DNA of 64,000 bases. It comes from Blepharisma japonicum (lineage: Eukaryota; Ciliophora; Heterotrichea; Heterotrichida; Blepharismidae). The translations under genes were made by a program, and so were the position numbers. This document shows, piece after piece, positions 10,803 to 20,717 of this stretch. Under the pieces are notes generated by a model. It had not been told where the DNA came from and ran no database searches. It saw only the letters and a program-made list of their open reading frames with translations. The DNA lies in contig CATKHK010000031.1 in the NCBI GenBank assembly GCA_949751835.1, forward strand, positions 1 through 64,000. The letters run 5' to 3'. Positions within the stretch are counted from its first letter, which is position 1, and the number at the start of each line of letters is the position of its first letter.

Positions 10803-11600
10803 ATGATATTGATCCTCCTTCTCATTAGTGCCGCTCATTCATCATGCCCTACTTTTCAATGCACTTATTTTCAAGGTGACTCTACTGACTGTGCAAAATT
10901 TGTAATGTCCAAATCACAGATTTTTATTAACACATACCCGTGCAATACCATGTTGACTTTTTGCAAGTACAGTGACTTAATAAGCACTTGGCATGAGCAT
11001 GAAAGTGAAGCAGGCGTGTCTACATCATCAAACTCAGATATATCTTTACCTGAAATTGTTGCAAATACAACTGAAAGAGTTTTAGCATCATCTTCAACTT
11101 GGAACTCCACATCTGGGGCAATTAATTTTATAGCTTGCAAGCAGTACACTATACCTTATACGACGCTGAATATTAATACTACTGCTGAAGAAATATGCAC
11201 TAATAAAGATTCTTATGCTAAGAAAAAACTTGCATCAGGTGACCATCTCAAAGAATGCTCATCTGATCAAGATTGTTTATTATTAGATGGAACATATGGA
11301 AGTTGTATGTGCGCTACAATTGGAAAACAATATTGCACCCTACAGATTGGTGATACAATTGCAGCAGATGCAATAGATGCTGCATGCAATAAAGAATATA
11401 CCAAGCTTATGTATTATCTCTACTATATAGAAGCCTTTATAGTTCTCATTAACTCTCTTGATTGCTTTTCCATCAATATTTTTGAACAAATCATATACGA
11501 TGCTCAATCTGAAGCAGTTTCTGGAAGCTCAACCACTTATAGTAGTAATGGATTTATTTTAGACGGTGCTCTAATATCAACTTTTGTTATGCTCAGTTAA
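10803..11600 (+). CDS. secreted Cys-rich protein, possibly GPI-anchored
   Basis: 265 residues. A signal peptide (MILILLLISAAHS) precedes a Cys-rich body with about 18 cysteines, including CNTMLTFCKY, CSSDQDCLLLDG and YGSCMCATIGKQYC. The extreme C-terminus is a Ser-rich stretch followed by a hydrophobic tail ending in ISTFVMLS, which fits a GPI-attachment signal. I do not recognise the family; spaced-Cys surface proteins of this kind are common in ciliates. Cell-surface location is inferred from the two terminal signals. Confidence 0.75.
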   Translation: MILILLLISAAHSSCPTFQCTYFQGDSTDCAKFVMSKSQIFINTYPCNTMLTFCKYSDLISTWHEHESEAGVSTSSNSDISLPEIVANTTERVLASSSTWNSTSGAINFIACKQYTIPYTTLNINTTAEEICTNKDSYAKKKLASGDHLKECSSDQDCLLLDGTYGSCMCATIGKQYCTLQIGDTIAADAIDAACNKEYTKLMYYLYYIEAFIVLINSLDCFSINIFEQIIYDAQSEAVSGSSTTYSSNGFILDGALISTFVMLS

Positions 11601-11792
11601 TATATTCGCAATTAAAATTTATAATCTATATATTTCTCATTTAGAAATTAATTAGTAAAAGTTTTTACCCCCGTCTTTTACATATCTCCGTCCAGACTGA
11701 ATTTTTCTCCATATCCAATAATTATTTAGACCACTGCAGAGAGATATATGTATGGACATAGGTATGCTAGTATTGTGAAGCATTATATTAAT

Positions 11793-13307
11793 TTACGTAT
11801 CTTTATTTGCTAAAAGCCTTGCTGTTAATATATTTTTCAAGTTACTGGAAAGCCGCTCCATGCTTCTTATATTTCGATTCGAGATAAAAGGCTCTTTGTT
11901 TTTTTTCTTAGGCTCTTCATCTTCTTCGTAAGAGTGAATGACTTCTCCTACGTACTCTTGGTCGGTTTCTATCATATATAAATCAGAGTTGCAATATCGG
12001 CCTATTGTCATCCCGCCTAGTATCAAAATTTTTGTCCCAATTGCTATTGCTGAAGCTCCCCATCTGTTGGTTGGAGAATTTCCTTGGACATTTACATTTT
12101 CTCAGCGCAGTTCCAAAATATCAAGTGCATAAATTTCAATCTTTTCACTTATTTGTAAAGTGTCATTTCTTCCTCCAATCAGATATAAATGGGTTACTGA
12201 TAATACTGAGCTATGATTTGATCTTGCTGGTGGGCATTGTCCTGTTGTTTCAAGTTTTACTCATTTAAAGCTGGCTTCTCTTAATTTGTTTTTAACTTTT
12301 AGACAATATAGATCATTTGATGGCGTCTCAGCAAGTGTTAATCCTCCAAAAATATAAAAGCCTGATTTCTTTTTAGGAATATTATCACTTGTTGTATAAG
12401 GAATATCATATATATCAAAATGAGGATTTTTTAATATATCAGAGGAAAATACAGGTGTAAAGCTAAATGAGTGGCGATGGCCTGGGATATCATGAGTTTT
12501 CTCTGTTTCTAAGTGAAACCATTTAAAAGTTTCTAGATCCAAACAATGAATTGAAGATAAAATTCTACCATGGCTGTCAATTCCTCCATATATAATCATT
12601 GTGTGCCCTAAGATTCCTGCACCATGATTCCTTCTCCCATCTTTGACATTTCCTTCTGGAATTATGGCTTCTCATGATAACTTTCCAGTATCAAATTTGT
12701 AAATGTAATGAGAGCATTCCCTCAGATTTAAAACAATATTATATTTTGATCTCCCTCCATACAAAATCAAATAATTTTTATATGATAAGCATGTATGCCC
12801 CATCCTAAATCCAGGACTTTCAATAGACCTCTCATATGAAATATGGTCTCATTTCAGCTGTCGAAAATCAAGAATTTTCATGCAGTGCCCATAGTCCACA
12901 CTTTGTCCTCCATACAAATATAAAAAACTATTTACATAAGCCATTGTCCCTGATACTCTTGATTCTGGAATTGTTCCAGTTGTTGTCTTTATTTCGCTGA
13001 ATAGGAAAAACTGGGCTTTCTTTTTAAACTCATTTGAAAACCCATCTCTATATCTTTCTGTTAATTCATCTAAAAAGGATTTCCGGTCAGTATCAAGTAG
13101 TCCGTTATAATCGTTCCCCACTGAGAATATTCTTACATGCTTTTTAATAGAGTTTTGCTTTCGTAAGGAGCCTTGCTTTTTCAGAATTGGAAGTCCTGGA
13201 GAAGAAGATTTATCAGGAGATCTTTGGGTCATTGAAAGATGTGAAGTAGAAATTGCAGGAACACTAGTGTGCCGCAAAAGTGAATGCGTTTTCTCTTTAT
13301 TTCTCAT
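11793..13307 (-). CDS. kelch-repeat protein
   Basis: 504 residues in one frame with several TGA codons read as Trp. The first 110 residues are basic, Ser-rich and probably disordered (a run RKQNSIKKHVR). From about 125 on there are repeated kelch blades with the Gly-Gly doublet after hydrophobic strands: FLYLYGGQSVD, YLILYGGRSKYN, HTMIIYGGIDSHGR, FYIFGGLTLAE and a last MILGGMTIGRY. A beta-propeller for protein binding is expected; no BTB, RING or enzymatic domain is attached. It is divergent from the CIPK-like gene across a 350-bp gap. Confidence 0.87.
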
Positions 13308-13657
13308 TTAATCTAATAGCTAATTAATATAGAAATATTGGTGTGTAAAAAGATATAAAACCGTTTTTAAATAATCATGTGCATTCATTGGGAAAATCTG
13401 ATATATTTTTTGGATTTATAACTGCTAAAATGTAAAAATATCTCAGCTCAAAATGACTAAAAATATGCAAGATAAAATAATCTATCATAAATTTAAATAT
13501 ATAAGATCTATTTCAGAGAGCAGCCTGCAAATTATTAAATTATGCATATGCATAATGATAAAGAAATAGGGTATAAGGATAAAAAGATAATATAAATATT
13601 ACAGAAGAATAGAAAATTAAATAATGAACATGAAGTTTTTTATTAGAAATTAAAATA
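13308..13657. promoter_or_regulatory. divergent promoter region with an 18-bp perfect palindrome
   Basis: 350 bp between the kelch gene (minus) and the CIPK-like kinase gene (plus). It holds the palindrome ATTATGCATATGCATAAT at 13539-13556. That this region is regulatory is inferred from position only. Confidence 0.4.
13539..13556. repeat. 18-bp perfect palindrome
   Basis: ATTATGCATATGCATAAT equals its own reverse complement. It lies 102 bp upstream of the kinase start. Two overlapping ATGCAT-type hexamers make it a plausible dimer binding site, but in AT-rich DNA chance cannot be excluded. Confidence 0.45.
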
Positions 13658-14911
13658 ATGATGAAGCGAGTCGGCAATTATGAATTAGGCAGTGTCTTGG
13701 GTGAAGGAAGCTATGGAAAGTAATATTAATTTAGAGTTCGCATGGGAGTACACATTGAAAGTGGTGAAAAATTTGCCATAAAAATTTTAGATAAAGCCAG
13801 GATTAAACAAGAGAATCTTATTGAGAACCTAAGGCAAGAAATTCATATAATGAAGCATATTAGGCACCCAAATATCGTCAAACTGTATGAAGTTTTATCA
13901 TCTCATTCAAAAATTTACTTAGTTCTAGAATTAGTAACTGGTGGAGAACTCTTTGATAAAATTAAGGAATGTGGGCCATTACCTGAAATGCAAGTCAGAA
14001 ATTATTTCCAACAAATAATCTCTGCCGTTGCTTTTTGTGAGTGCCAACATATAGCTCATAGAGATTTGAAGCTGGAAAATGTCCTTCTAGATAAAGACGG
14101 CGTTTTAAAAATAAGTGATTTTGGCTTATCAGGTCTTTTTAAATTTGATAAATTCAACATAGAGCTCATGTATTCAACTTGTGGCACTCTAAATTACTTA
14201 GCTCCAGAAACCTTCGGAAACCAAGGATATGATGGTCATCTTTCCGATATTTGGTCTTGTGGAGTGATTTTATACGCAATGTTAGCAGGCACTTTACCGT
14301 TTGAGGATGATTCTATTTCAAGGTTGATTGAAAAAATTCTGAGCTGCAACTATGAGATGCCTAAAAATATCTCCATATCTGCCCAAGATTTATTAAGGCA
14401 AATTTTGAATCCAGATCCTAGAACTAGAATCTCGATCTCAAAGATCAAGAAGCACCCATGATTCCTAGAGAATTACAGAGAGCCTGAAGGTTTGTATAAC
14501 GAAGCTGAAAATACAAAGGACAGTTCTCAAATGATGATAGATAATCAAGAAGACAGACCAAGAGTAATGAATGCGTTTGAAATAATCAATTATTGCACAG
14601 GCACATCAATAAATAAACTTTTTGATAATGAAGAGTTCGAACCAACACATATTTTATCTGATAAAGATCCTTTATTAATAATAGAAAAAATCAATGATGC
14701 TATGGCAACTTTAAAGGTGAAGAAAAGAATCCAAGAAAGCACCTTTAAAATCCTCTACGAAAGCATGCTCCCACCAAACATTCAAATTGAAGTGGAGATT
14801 CTAGAAATTCTTCCAAGTTTACATGTCGCGATATTTGAAAGACATTTAGGCAATTTGATGCTTTATCGAAAGATTTTTACAACAGTAAAAACTGCCCTCA
14901 GTGAGCAATAA
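13658..14911 (+). CDS. CIPK-like (SnRK3) serine/threonine kinase with NAF motif
   Basis: 412 residues from two exons (13658-13719, 13735-14911) once a 15-nt intron is removed from the P-loop, giving GEGSYGKVRMG. Kinase features: FAIK lysine 37, HRDLKLEN 129-136, DFG 149-151, CGTLNYLAPE, GYDGHLSDIWSCGVILYAML. A TGA at 14459-14461 supplies the Trp of HPWF. The tail carries MNAFEIIN (NAF at 300-302) followed by INKLFD, the motif by which plant CIPKs bind calcineurin B-like sensors. It then has a C-terminal KA1/PPI-like block with EILEILPSLHVAIFER and LMLYRKIFTTV. So the architecture is full plant-type CIPK, not generic SNF1. A second ATG at 13661 is an alternative start. Confidence 0.88.
13720..13734 (+). 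other. 15-nt spliceosomal intron
   Basis: GTAATATTAATTTAG. Removal restores the kinase P-loop; retention gives an in-frame TAA. Phase 2. Confidence 0.95.
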
Positions 14912-15002
14912 GTAGAGGAAATGATAACTTATGTGAATTATGAATTTTAAGAGATAAATAGTAAGCATTTCATCAAAATTAAAAATAAATTCAATATAAG
15001 AA

Positions 15003-15404
15003 ATGGCAATAAGAAACCAAGAAGTTACGAACTCCCTCATAGAAGAAGCAGAATTATACTTAAGCAGACACCAAGTCTTAGAACTATTTGAAGACCTTTG
15101 CACATTATTAGCGTTTGAGAAGCCAGCAGACGTAAAAAGCTTTTTAATCAACGAACTTAAAAACAGAAAAATTAGAGGCCCATCTGGAAATGTTATATTT
15201 ACAGAGCAAGAGCTGAAAAATGTTTTTACACTATTTGATTTAAGGCAAGAAGGACTTTTGAACAGAGAGCAATGCAAAGAAGCCTTGAGGACAATCGCGC
15301 ATTCTGCACATCAGCATGAGACAGTTGATAAACTTGATGTTCCAGAGCGAGTTGATGTCATGAACTTTAGAAAACTGGTTATTCATGTTTTAGAGGGAAA
15401 GTAA
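15003..15404 (+). CDS. EFCAB10-like protein (RIIa/DPY30-type helix pair plus EF-hand-like region)
   Basis: 133 residues. Residues about 8-52 (EEAELYLSRHQVLELFEDL, CTLLAFEKPADVKSFLINEL) match the short helical dimerisation region at the start of EFCAB10. The second half, NVFTLFDLRQEGLLNREQCK, is one EF-hand-like helix-loop-helix, but its loop lacks the usual acidic ligands apart from the first Asp, so Ca2+ binding is doubtful. EFCAB10-type proteins are small axoneme-associated proteins in organisms with motile cilia. It lies 91 bp after the CIPK-like gene on the same strand, but it is not a calcineurin B-like protein. Confidence 0.75.
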   Translation: MAIRNQEVTNSLIEEAELYLSRHQVLELFEDLCTLLAFEKPADVKSFLINELKNRKIRGPSGNVIFTEQELKNVFTLFDLRQEGLLNREQCKEALRTIAHSAHQHETVDKLDVPERVDVMNFRKLVIHVLEGK

Positions 15405-15834
15405 CATTAATATAAAAAATTTAAAATATATTTTGTGAAATACATAAGATTCGTATTAATATCTCAAAGCGAACCTATAAGATTTATAGCTCTTCATGGG
15501 CTACTAATATTTTTAAACATTAATCTTGCAAAAAAATTAGCTTAGCACTTTATTTTTTTTTAAACTTAAAAATTTAAAATATATATAACGATATTTTATT
15601 GCAAAAAAATGATTAGTTCCAACAAATTTTATTCTATCCAAATAAGTATATAAATAATAACTTGTTCTATTTAATTTTACTTCGATTATATTTAGATTTT
15701 TATAAATGTTTGTGAGCTAGCTCCAAAGCAAATAAAATAAAAAAGAATTGTATGTGTATAAAATATTGGAGAATAAAACTATACTAAAAGCATGGAATTC
15801 AGTATAAAAATTCACCATAATTTATTATCAAATA
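15405..15834. other. intergenic, AT-rich, nothing recognised
   Basis: 430 bp between two plus-strand genes. No open frame under TGA=Trp and no repeat was noticed. Confidence 0.6.
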
Positions 15835-16191
15835 ATGGGATGCACATCCTCTATAGGTAAAGTTAAGATTATCAGAAATAAATCTGATAAATCAACAAAA
15901 AACAACAAGAGCCTTATCCAAATTCTGGGAAATTATGATAAGGCAACAGACATTATTACGACTGAAAAGAATCTATTCAAAATCAGTGAAGTTGATCCAG
16001 ATCTAGAAGAATCTGGAATGATAAGTATTTCTTATCATAAAATATCGACAAATTGCTTAAGTACAGAAAAAATTAAACAAACTTTGTACATAAAGGCAAG
16101 TAAGCAGCTTTTCAGTAGGAATCAAAAAGTAATGCCTCTCTCAAAATATTCAAGCCAATGCACTAAATTGCATCAACGCATGTCAATATAA
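15835..16191 (+). CDS. small basic protein with N-terminal acylation motif
   Basis: 118 residues, unrecognised. It starts MGCTSSIGKVK: Gly2 for N-myristoylation, Cys3 for palmitoylation, Ser at positions 5-6 and basic residues following, the standard dual-acylation membrane-anchoring start. The remainder is Lys/Ser-rich without a domain, ending YSSQCTKLHQRMSI. Probably membrane-attached; no function proposed. Flanked by gaps of 430 and 530 bp. Confidence 0.55.
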   Translation: MGCTSSIGKVKIIRNKSDKSTKNNKSLIQILGNYDKATDIITTEKNLFKISEVDPDLEESGMISISYHKISTNCLSTEKIKQTLYIKASKQLFSRNQKVMPLSKYSSQCTKLHQRMSI

Positions 16192-16721
16192 ATATAAATA
16201 ACATAAAAGTCCTTCTAAATGCATGCATTCCTAATGAACTAGTAAAAATGCGTTTTATCATTACCTATAGCAATATCATAAAAAATTGAGTTTGATATTT
16301 AACCTAGGCAAGATTATGGAATCAAAAATTAAAGTTAGAATCATGTGATTTAACATATGTCTTTTTGAAGAATTTATTTAAACTTATTTTACAATTTTAG
16401 ATGATTCCATGTTTATTAAACCAGCTACCCAGTATCTAATTATATACAAATTAAAAAATGGGTATATAAATTTTTTTATTTGAAACTACTTAAACTATTA
16501 TAGCTCTAGAATGATATAGCATCTGAATCTTTTAGAACTTTTTGTTTATTAATGAATTATAAGCCAAAATTTAATAAGTACAGATTATTTTTGTAGTCTT
16601 TGACATTCAAAATCCTTATAAATATATAGAAGTAAATTATTTTATATGTAAAAGAACTTTAATCAGTTAGAGACATAAGAGAATATTTATAGGCATATAT
16701 CTTTTATTACAATTATTTTTT
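16192..16721. other. intergenic, AT-rich, nothing recognised
   Basis: 530 bp upstream of the SABATH-like gene. No coding frame, tRNA or clear repeat. Confidence 0.6.
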
Positions 16722-17711
16722 ATGATTCCTCATAGATCGCATTGGCTAACCAAGTTTGCGCTTTCTGGAACAGAAGAAGTCTGTGAAACCTTAAGAGAAA
16801 TTGAGGCTCTAAGTCCTATTCTTAAAATTGCAGACTATCACTTAGAGGCTGGTAGGTTTTCACTACTCCCTCTATCAAGAATCATCAAAGATTTTAGAAA
16901 CTCTTCTAATATTCCAGTTGAAGTTTACAGAGTTGACATTCCTTCATATAACTATGCAGAAATGATAAAATACCACGAATCAGAGCCGGAAAGTTTCACT
17001 AAGCTCTCAAACGTGTTTACATATTTCAGCCCAGGGAATCATATGAAACAGATTTATCCAAACAACTCAATTTCTCTTCAATATATCTCCCACCTTTTAA
17101 GCGCTTTTCCATCAAAGATGCCAGCTCCTGATCACATCTTTCCTTCGCTTTCATCTGATGAGACTATAAAAGAGCAAAGAATTCAGCAAGCTTTAAAAGA
17201 AATGCAAAACTGCTTAACAATTAAGCATGCTGAATTAATTCCTGGAGGAAGAATTTATTTTGATGTCATGGGAACTCTACCTCAAAACAGCATTTTTGAT
17301 ATAATAAATAAAGTTTCAAGAAGTATTATTTCAAATAATATCGCTCCCCCAGAGTTTGCAAATATTTCAATAGGAACTCATTATAGGACAAGAGCTGAAG
17401 TCGAAAATGCAATAAATGGGGTGCGGCATCTATATAGGCAAGTCAGTTATAAAGAAGTATTCGTGAAAATGCCACATTTCGAAGACTTTGAAAATGATGG
17501 GGATATTGATAAATATGCCGAGGGGATTGTGCTGTTTTGGAAGAAAATTTTTGAGATATATTGTGGCATGCATTTAGGTGCAAAGTATCCAAAGGAAGAA
17601 ATCCAAAATTTAATAAATCAGATACTAAGTATGATTAGAGCAGAAGTTGCTGAAAATAAGCCTATAGCAGCTGCTTATTCTCATCACATTATTTTAGAAA
17701 AAATTATTTAG
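16722..17711 (+). CDS. SABATH-family-like carboxyl methyltransferase
   Basis: 329 residues, close to the usual 350-380. The middle matches the SABATH layout: FSPGNHMKQIYPNNSISLQY (family pattern PGSFY..LFP..S..F), then a helix pair and LIPGGRIYFDVMGT (family ELxPGGRM...G). The end has RAEVAENKPIAAAY, in the place of the family's RAVAEPLLxxHFG. Known members methylate carboxyl or nitrogen groups of small molecules using S-adenosylmethionine. The SAM-binding loop is unusual: where plants have ADxGCSSGPN this protein has IADYHLEAGRF, so activity is uncertain. Alternative: a catalytically dead relative. It ends with TAG. Confidence 0.6.
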   Translation: MIPHRSHWLTKFALSGTEEVCETLREIEALSPILKIADYHLEAGRFSLLPLSRIIKDFRNSSNIPVEVYRVDIPSYNYAEMIKYHESEPESFTKLSNVFTYFSPGNHMKQIYPNNSISLQYISHLLSAFPSKMPAPDHIFPSLSSDETIKEQRIQQALKEMQNCLTIKHAELIPGGRIYFDVMGTLPQNSIFDIINKVSRSIISNNIAPPEFANISIGTHYRTRAEVENAINGVRHLYRQVSYKEVFVKMPHFEDFENDGDIDKYAEGIVLFWKKIFEIYCGMHLGAKYPKEEIQNLINQILSMIRAEVAENKPIAAAYSHHIILEKII

Positions 17712-18081
17712 ACTTAATAATCGCTAATTAAACCTAAGCTATTTTATCTAAATTTTATTCTAATATGTCCTAATTTATTATTAATTGTATTATTCTAAAA
17801 AATTTAAATTTTTTTATCTTCAAGTTAAAAAGATTTAAATTTGTTATAAATATAAGCAGGTTTTAATGCTTTGAATTCAATTAAAAATAAAAACGATCTT
17901 GATTTTATAATAAAATATTACTTAATCATATATAATAATATCCTATATAAACTCTTTTTATCCCACTAAGTTTATCGAATGAAAATTCCTATTCGCATAT
18001 CAGTGATACTTTGCAAATAGTTTTTAGAAAAACCCTATTTCATTTTCTGATTTCACTGAACAATTAAAATGGCTATAAAAA
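17712..18081. other. intergenic, AT-rich, nothing recognised
   Basis: 370 bp. An ATG at 18069, out of frame with the next gene and overlapping its start, opens only about 40 codons. Confidence 0.6.
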
Positions 18082-19014
18082 ATGTTTTCAAAAACATTAT
18101 TCTTTGCATCTATAGCCAAAGGTTATATAAATCGCACATTTTCGTCTGCTTTGATGAAGCCAAAAGTGCAGTGCTTATTCCATAATGACACAAATACAGC
18201 TACTTATGTTGTATCTTGCCCTGAAACTGGGAAGTGTGCTGTTATTGATCCTGTACTAGACTATGATCAAGTTGGCCATAGAACTAGAACTATTCATGCA
18301 GACTCTGTGATTGCAGAAATCAAGAAGAATAATCTTGAGCCTTTGTATATTTTCGAAACTCATGTCCATGCAGATCATCTCACCGGAGCTAAAATTCTAA
18401 AAAATGCTTTTCCATCTGCTAAAACAGCTATTGGATTTAATGTCACTGCAGTCCAGGCTCAATTTTCAAAATTATTTAATCTTTCTAGTTTCAGAACTGA
18501 TGGATCTCAGTTTAATAAATTGATAAAGCATGGAGAATCGTTTAATATTGGAAATTTGCCTTTCAAAGCAATACATAGCCCTGGACATACTCCAGCATGC
18601 ATGGTTTATGTTATAGGTGATGCTGTATTCACTGGCGATACTATATTTATGCCAGATTTTGGCACAGCAAGATGTGATTTTCCAGGAGGTTCTGCAGAAG
18701 TTCTTTATCATTCAATCAGAAATATCTTCCAATTTCCAGATGAGTATAGAGTATTTGTTGGGCATGATTACGGCACCGAAAAAAGAGGTATTGCATGGGA
18801 ATCTACAATGGGGGAAGAAAAAAATGATAATGCACATTTAAATTTGTCGACAAGTAAAGAAGCTTTTGTGCAATGAAGAAAAAGTAGAGATGCAACATTA
18901 AAGCTTCCAAAACTTATTATGGAATCGTTACTTGTGAATTTGAGGAATGGAGAACTCCCAGAGCCCGAGTCAAATGGACTTTCTTATTTTAAAGTTCCTA
19001 TAAACGCACTTTAA
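18082..19014 (+). CDS. mitochondrial metallo-beta-lactamase-fold protein, persulfide dioxygenase (ETHE1/BLH)-like
   Basis: 310 residues. The first 25 (MFSKTLFFASIAKGYINRTF) are Arg/Lys/Ser/Phe-rich with no acidic residue, as in a mitochondrial presequence. The MBL core has the metal motif THVHADH, a further His in SPGHTPAC, the bridging Asp in FTGDTIF and the last His in VFVGHDYG. The stretch TYVVSCPETGKCAVIDPVLDYD and the one-metal ETHE1-type spacing point to persulfide dioxygenases of the BLH type, which oxidise glutathione persulfide in mitochondrial sulfide detoxification. A TGA at 18874-18876 is Trp; the frame continues to TAA at 19014. Glyoxalase II is the main alternative. Confidence 0.82.
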
Positions 19015-19106
19015 AATTTACCAAAAATATAAATAAATCAGAATATTTTCGTAAAATTTTCTAATTCTTCTGATTGAAGTAACTTTTGCCATTATTGTAA
19101 ACTAAA

Positions 19107-19577
19107 ATGCCACACCATAAGGGATACAGAGCTAAGACCAGAGATCTGTTTTCAAAACCATTCAGAAGACACGGTCCAGTCCCTCTTTCTCGCACTATGG
19201 TAACCTTCCAAAGGGGTGACTACGTCGATATCAAAGTTGATGGCTCAGTCCACAAAGGAATGCCATACAAATTTTACCATGGAAAAACAGGCAAAGTCTT
19301 CAATGTTAGCGTTCATGGAATTGGCGTGATTGTCAATAAACAAGTAAGAAATAGAATCATTAAGAAAAGAATCAATGTAAGACCTGAGCATTTAACTAAA
19401 AGCAGATGCAGGGAAGAGTTTTTAGCAAGAGTCATTGATAATGAAAAGGCTAGAAATGAAGGAAAGACTGGCGAGCTTAAGAGAGAAGTCACAGCACCTA
19501 GTGAAGGACATTTAGTGGTAACCAAAGAGACAGAAGTTATTGATCAGCATCCTCCAGTCTATAAGTTTATTATCTAA
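19107..19577 (+). CDS. RPL21: 60S ribosomal protein eL21 (RPL21)
   Basis: 156 residues, the standard length. Recognisable stretches are FRRHGPVPLSRTMVTF, KGDY-type RGDYVDIKVDGSVHKGMPYK, YHGKTGKVFNVS, GVIVNKQVRNRIIKKRINVR and RPEHLTKSRCREEFL. It is a structural protein of the large subunit. The ATG gives MPHHKGYRAKTRDLF, which aligns with other eukaryotic starts. It lies 92 bp after the MBL-fold gene. Confidence 0.96.
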   Translation: MPHHKGYRAKTRDLFSKPFRRHGPVPLSRTMVTFQRGDYVDIKVDGSVHKGMPYKFYHGKTGKVFNVSVHGIGVIVNKQVRNRIIKKRINVRPEHLTKSRCREEFLARVIDNEKARNEGKTGELKREVTAPSEGHLVVTKETEVIDQHPPVYKFII

Positions 19578-20040
19578 ATCCCTTCTCACAAATTAGCTTA
19601 ATTCTATTTATTTTTAAAATATTGGGTTCTGCTTATAAATCTTTTCAAATGATAAAATTTTGCGATATCTTAACCGTTTTTCATTGTTTCAAGCTTCTAT
19701 AAATACTCAAGTAAAATTCTGCCTTGATTTTTCATTTCCAAAAATCTGATGAAATTATCCAATATTTTTAAAAATAATTATTCCATGAATAAAACTGGGG
19801 AAAATTTAAATGAAAATTCTTTCAGCCGAGCCAAGCCCATGAAAGTTACATTTAATTCTTCTTCACAAAATTTCAAAAACCTTCTACACATTTCTTTATA
19901 TTAAACTCTAATAAACTCATTCGTTTCATTGATAATTCAAAATATCAATAAATTACTTGTCAGACACTAAACATAAACGTTAATTAAATTCCTAAAGAAG
20001 TCATTTAATCAATGTCAAGTGTTAAGGTAATAGACTATGC
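19578..20040. other. intergenic between convergent genes, nothing recognised
   Basis: 463 bp, AT-rich. No coding frame under TGA=Trp. Confidence 0.6.
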
Positions 20041-20415
20041 CTAAAGCTTATTGAATTTTTCAGCCACTACAAGTGGGTTGTCTTCAGAAAGTTTTCGAAT
20101 CCCATGGCTTTTATGATCGAAAGTACAATTGTGCTCTTCAGGCAGTCGGTGTCTCGCACAGAAGGAATATTGACATTTGCAGGTGAAGGAAAGTGGCCCA
20201 ACTCTCTTGCTGCAGGTAAAGCAGCGGCTTCGGTCTTGTACTGGCTGTTGAGGTGCTGGCTCTGTAGGGAGAACTACTGCTGAAGCGACCTGAGTTAATG
20301 TCGTCACTGCGTCGGTAGCTTCTTTCTTTAAGGCTTCTTTCTTGTGACATTGGGAGCAGAGTCCTCCAAGGCACCCGTAAAATACTCTGCAGTTCCTACA
20401 CATTTCTGATTCCAT
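20041..20415 (-). CDS. A20/AN1 zinc-finger protein (stress-associated type)
   Basis: 124 residues. An N-terminal A20-like finger has Cys-x2-Cys-x10-Cys-x2-Cys (MCRNCRVFYGC, LCSQCHKK). An Ala/Thr/Pro-rich linker follows. The C-terminal AN1 finger has RCFTCSKRVGPLSFTCKCQY, then FCARHRLPEEHNC, the full AN1 Cys/His set. Proteins of this layout bind ubiquitin through A20 and act in stress responses or proteasome-linked turnover. Short and complete; both fingers are intact. Confidence 0.9.
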   Translation of the reverse strand: MESEMCRNCRVFYGCLGGLCSQCHKKEALKKEATDAVTTLTQVASAVVLPTEPAPQQPVQDRSRCFTCSKRVGPLSFTCKCQYSFCARHRLPEEHNCTFDHKSHGIRKLSEDNPLVVAEKFNKL

Positions 20416-20717
20416 CTTGATGTTTTTTATTATAATTCAAAGATTTAGAAGCGAAATAAACAAATATGCACAGTAGACTTTTCCAAAAGAAAGTATGAAG
20501 CATTTGGAGGACTTAGGTATTATTATAGTTGGGGCATTTAAAAAATAAATGCTTTCAGAAATCTTCGATTTTTATTAAAGCTAATTAATTTTAGATTTTA
20601 TTAGAATTTAAGATTATTCTGAGGTAAGTTAAATTAGAATAAGCAGCCTTTCTATATTACCATAAATAAATTCTTATTAGCAGATTAATAATGATATCTA
20701 TATCAACTAAATAAATT
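20416..20717. other. intergenic, AT-rich, nothing recognised
   Basis: 302 bp between two minus-strand genes. Confidence 0.6.

Noticed and set aside
15003-15404. Calcineurin B-like partner for the CIPK-like kinase
   Set aside because: Only one EF-like loop, poorly conserved, and the start matches EFCAB10; a CBL needs four EF-hands.
18069-18190. Upstream out-of-frame ATG overlapping the metallo-beta-lactamase gene start
   Set aside because: It opens only about 40 codons with no family match. The ATG at 18082 gives a plausible presequence and the whole conserved domain.
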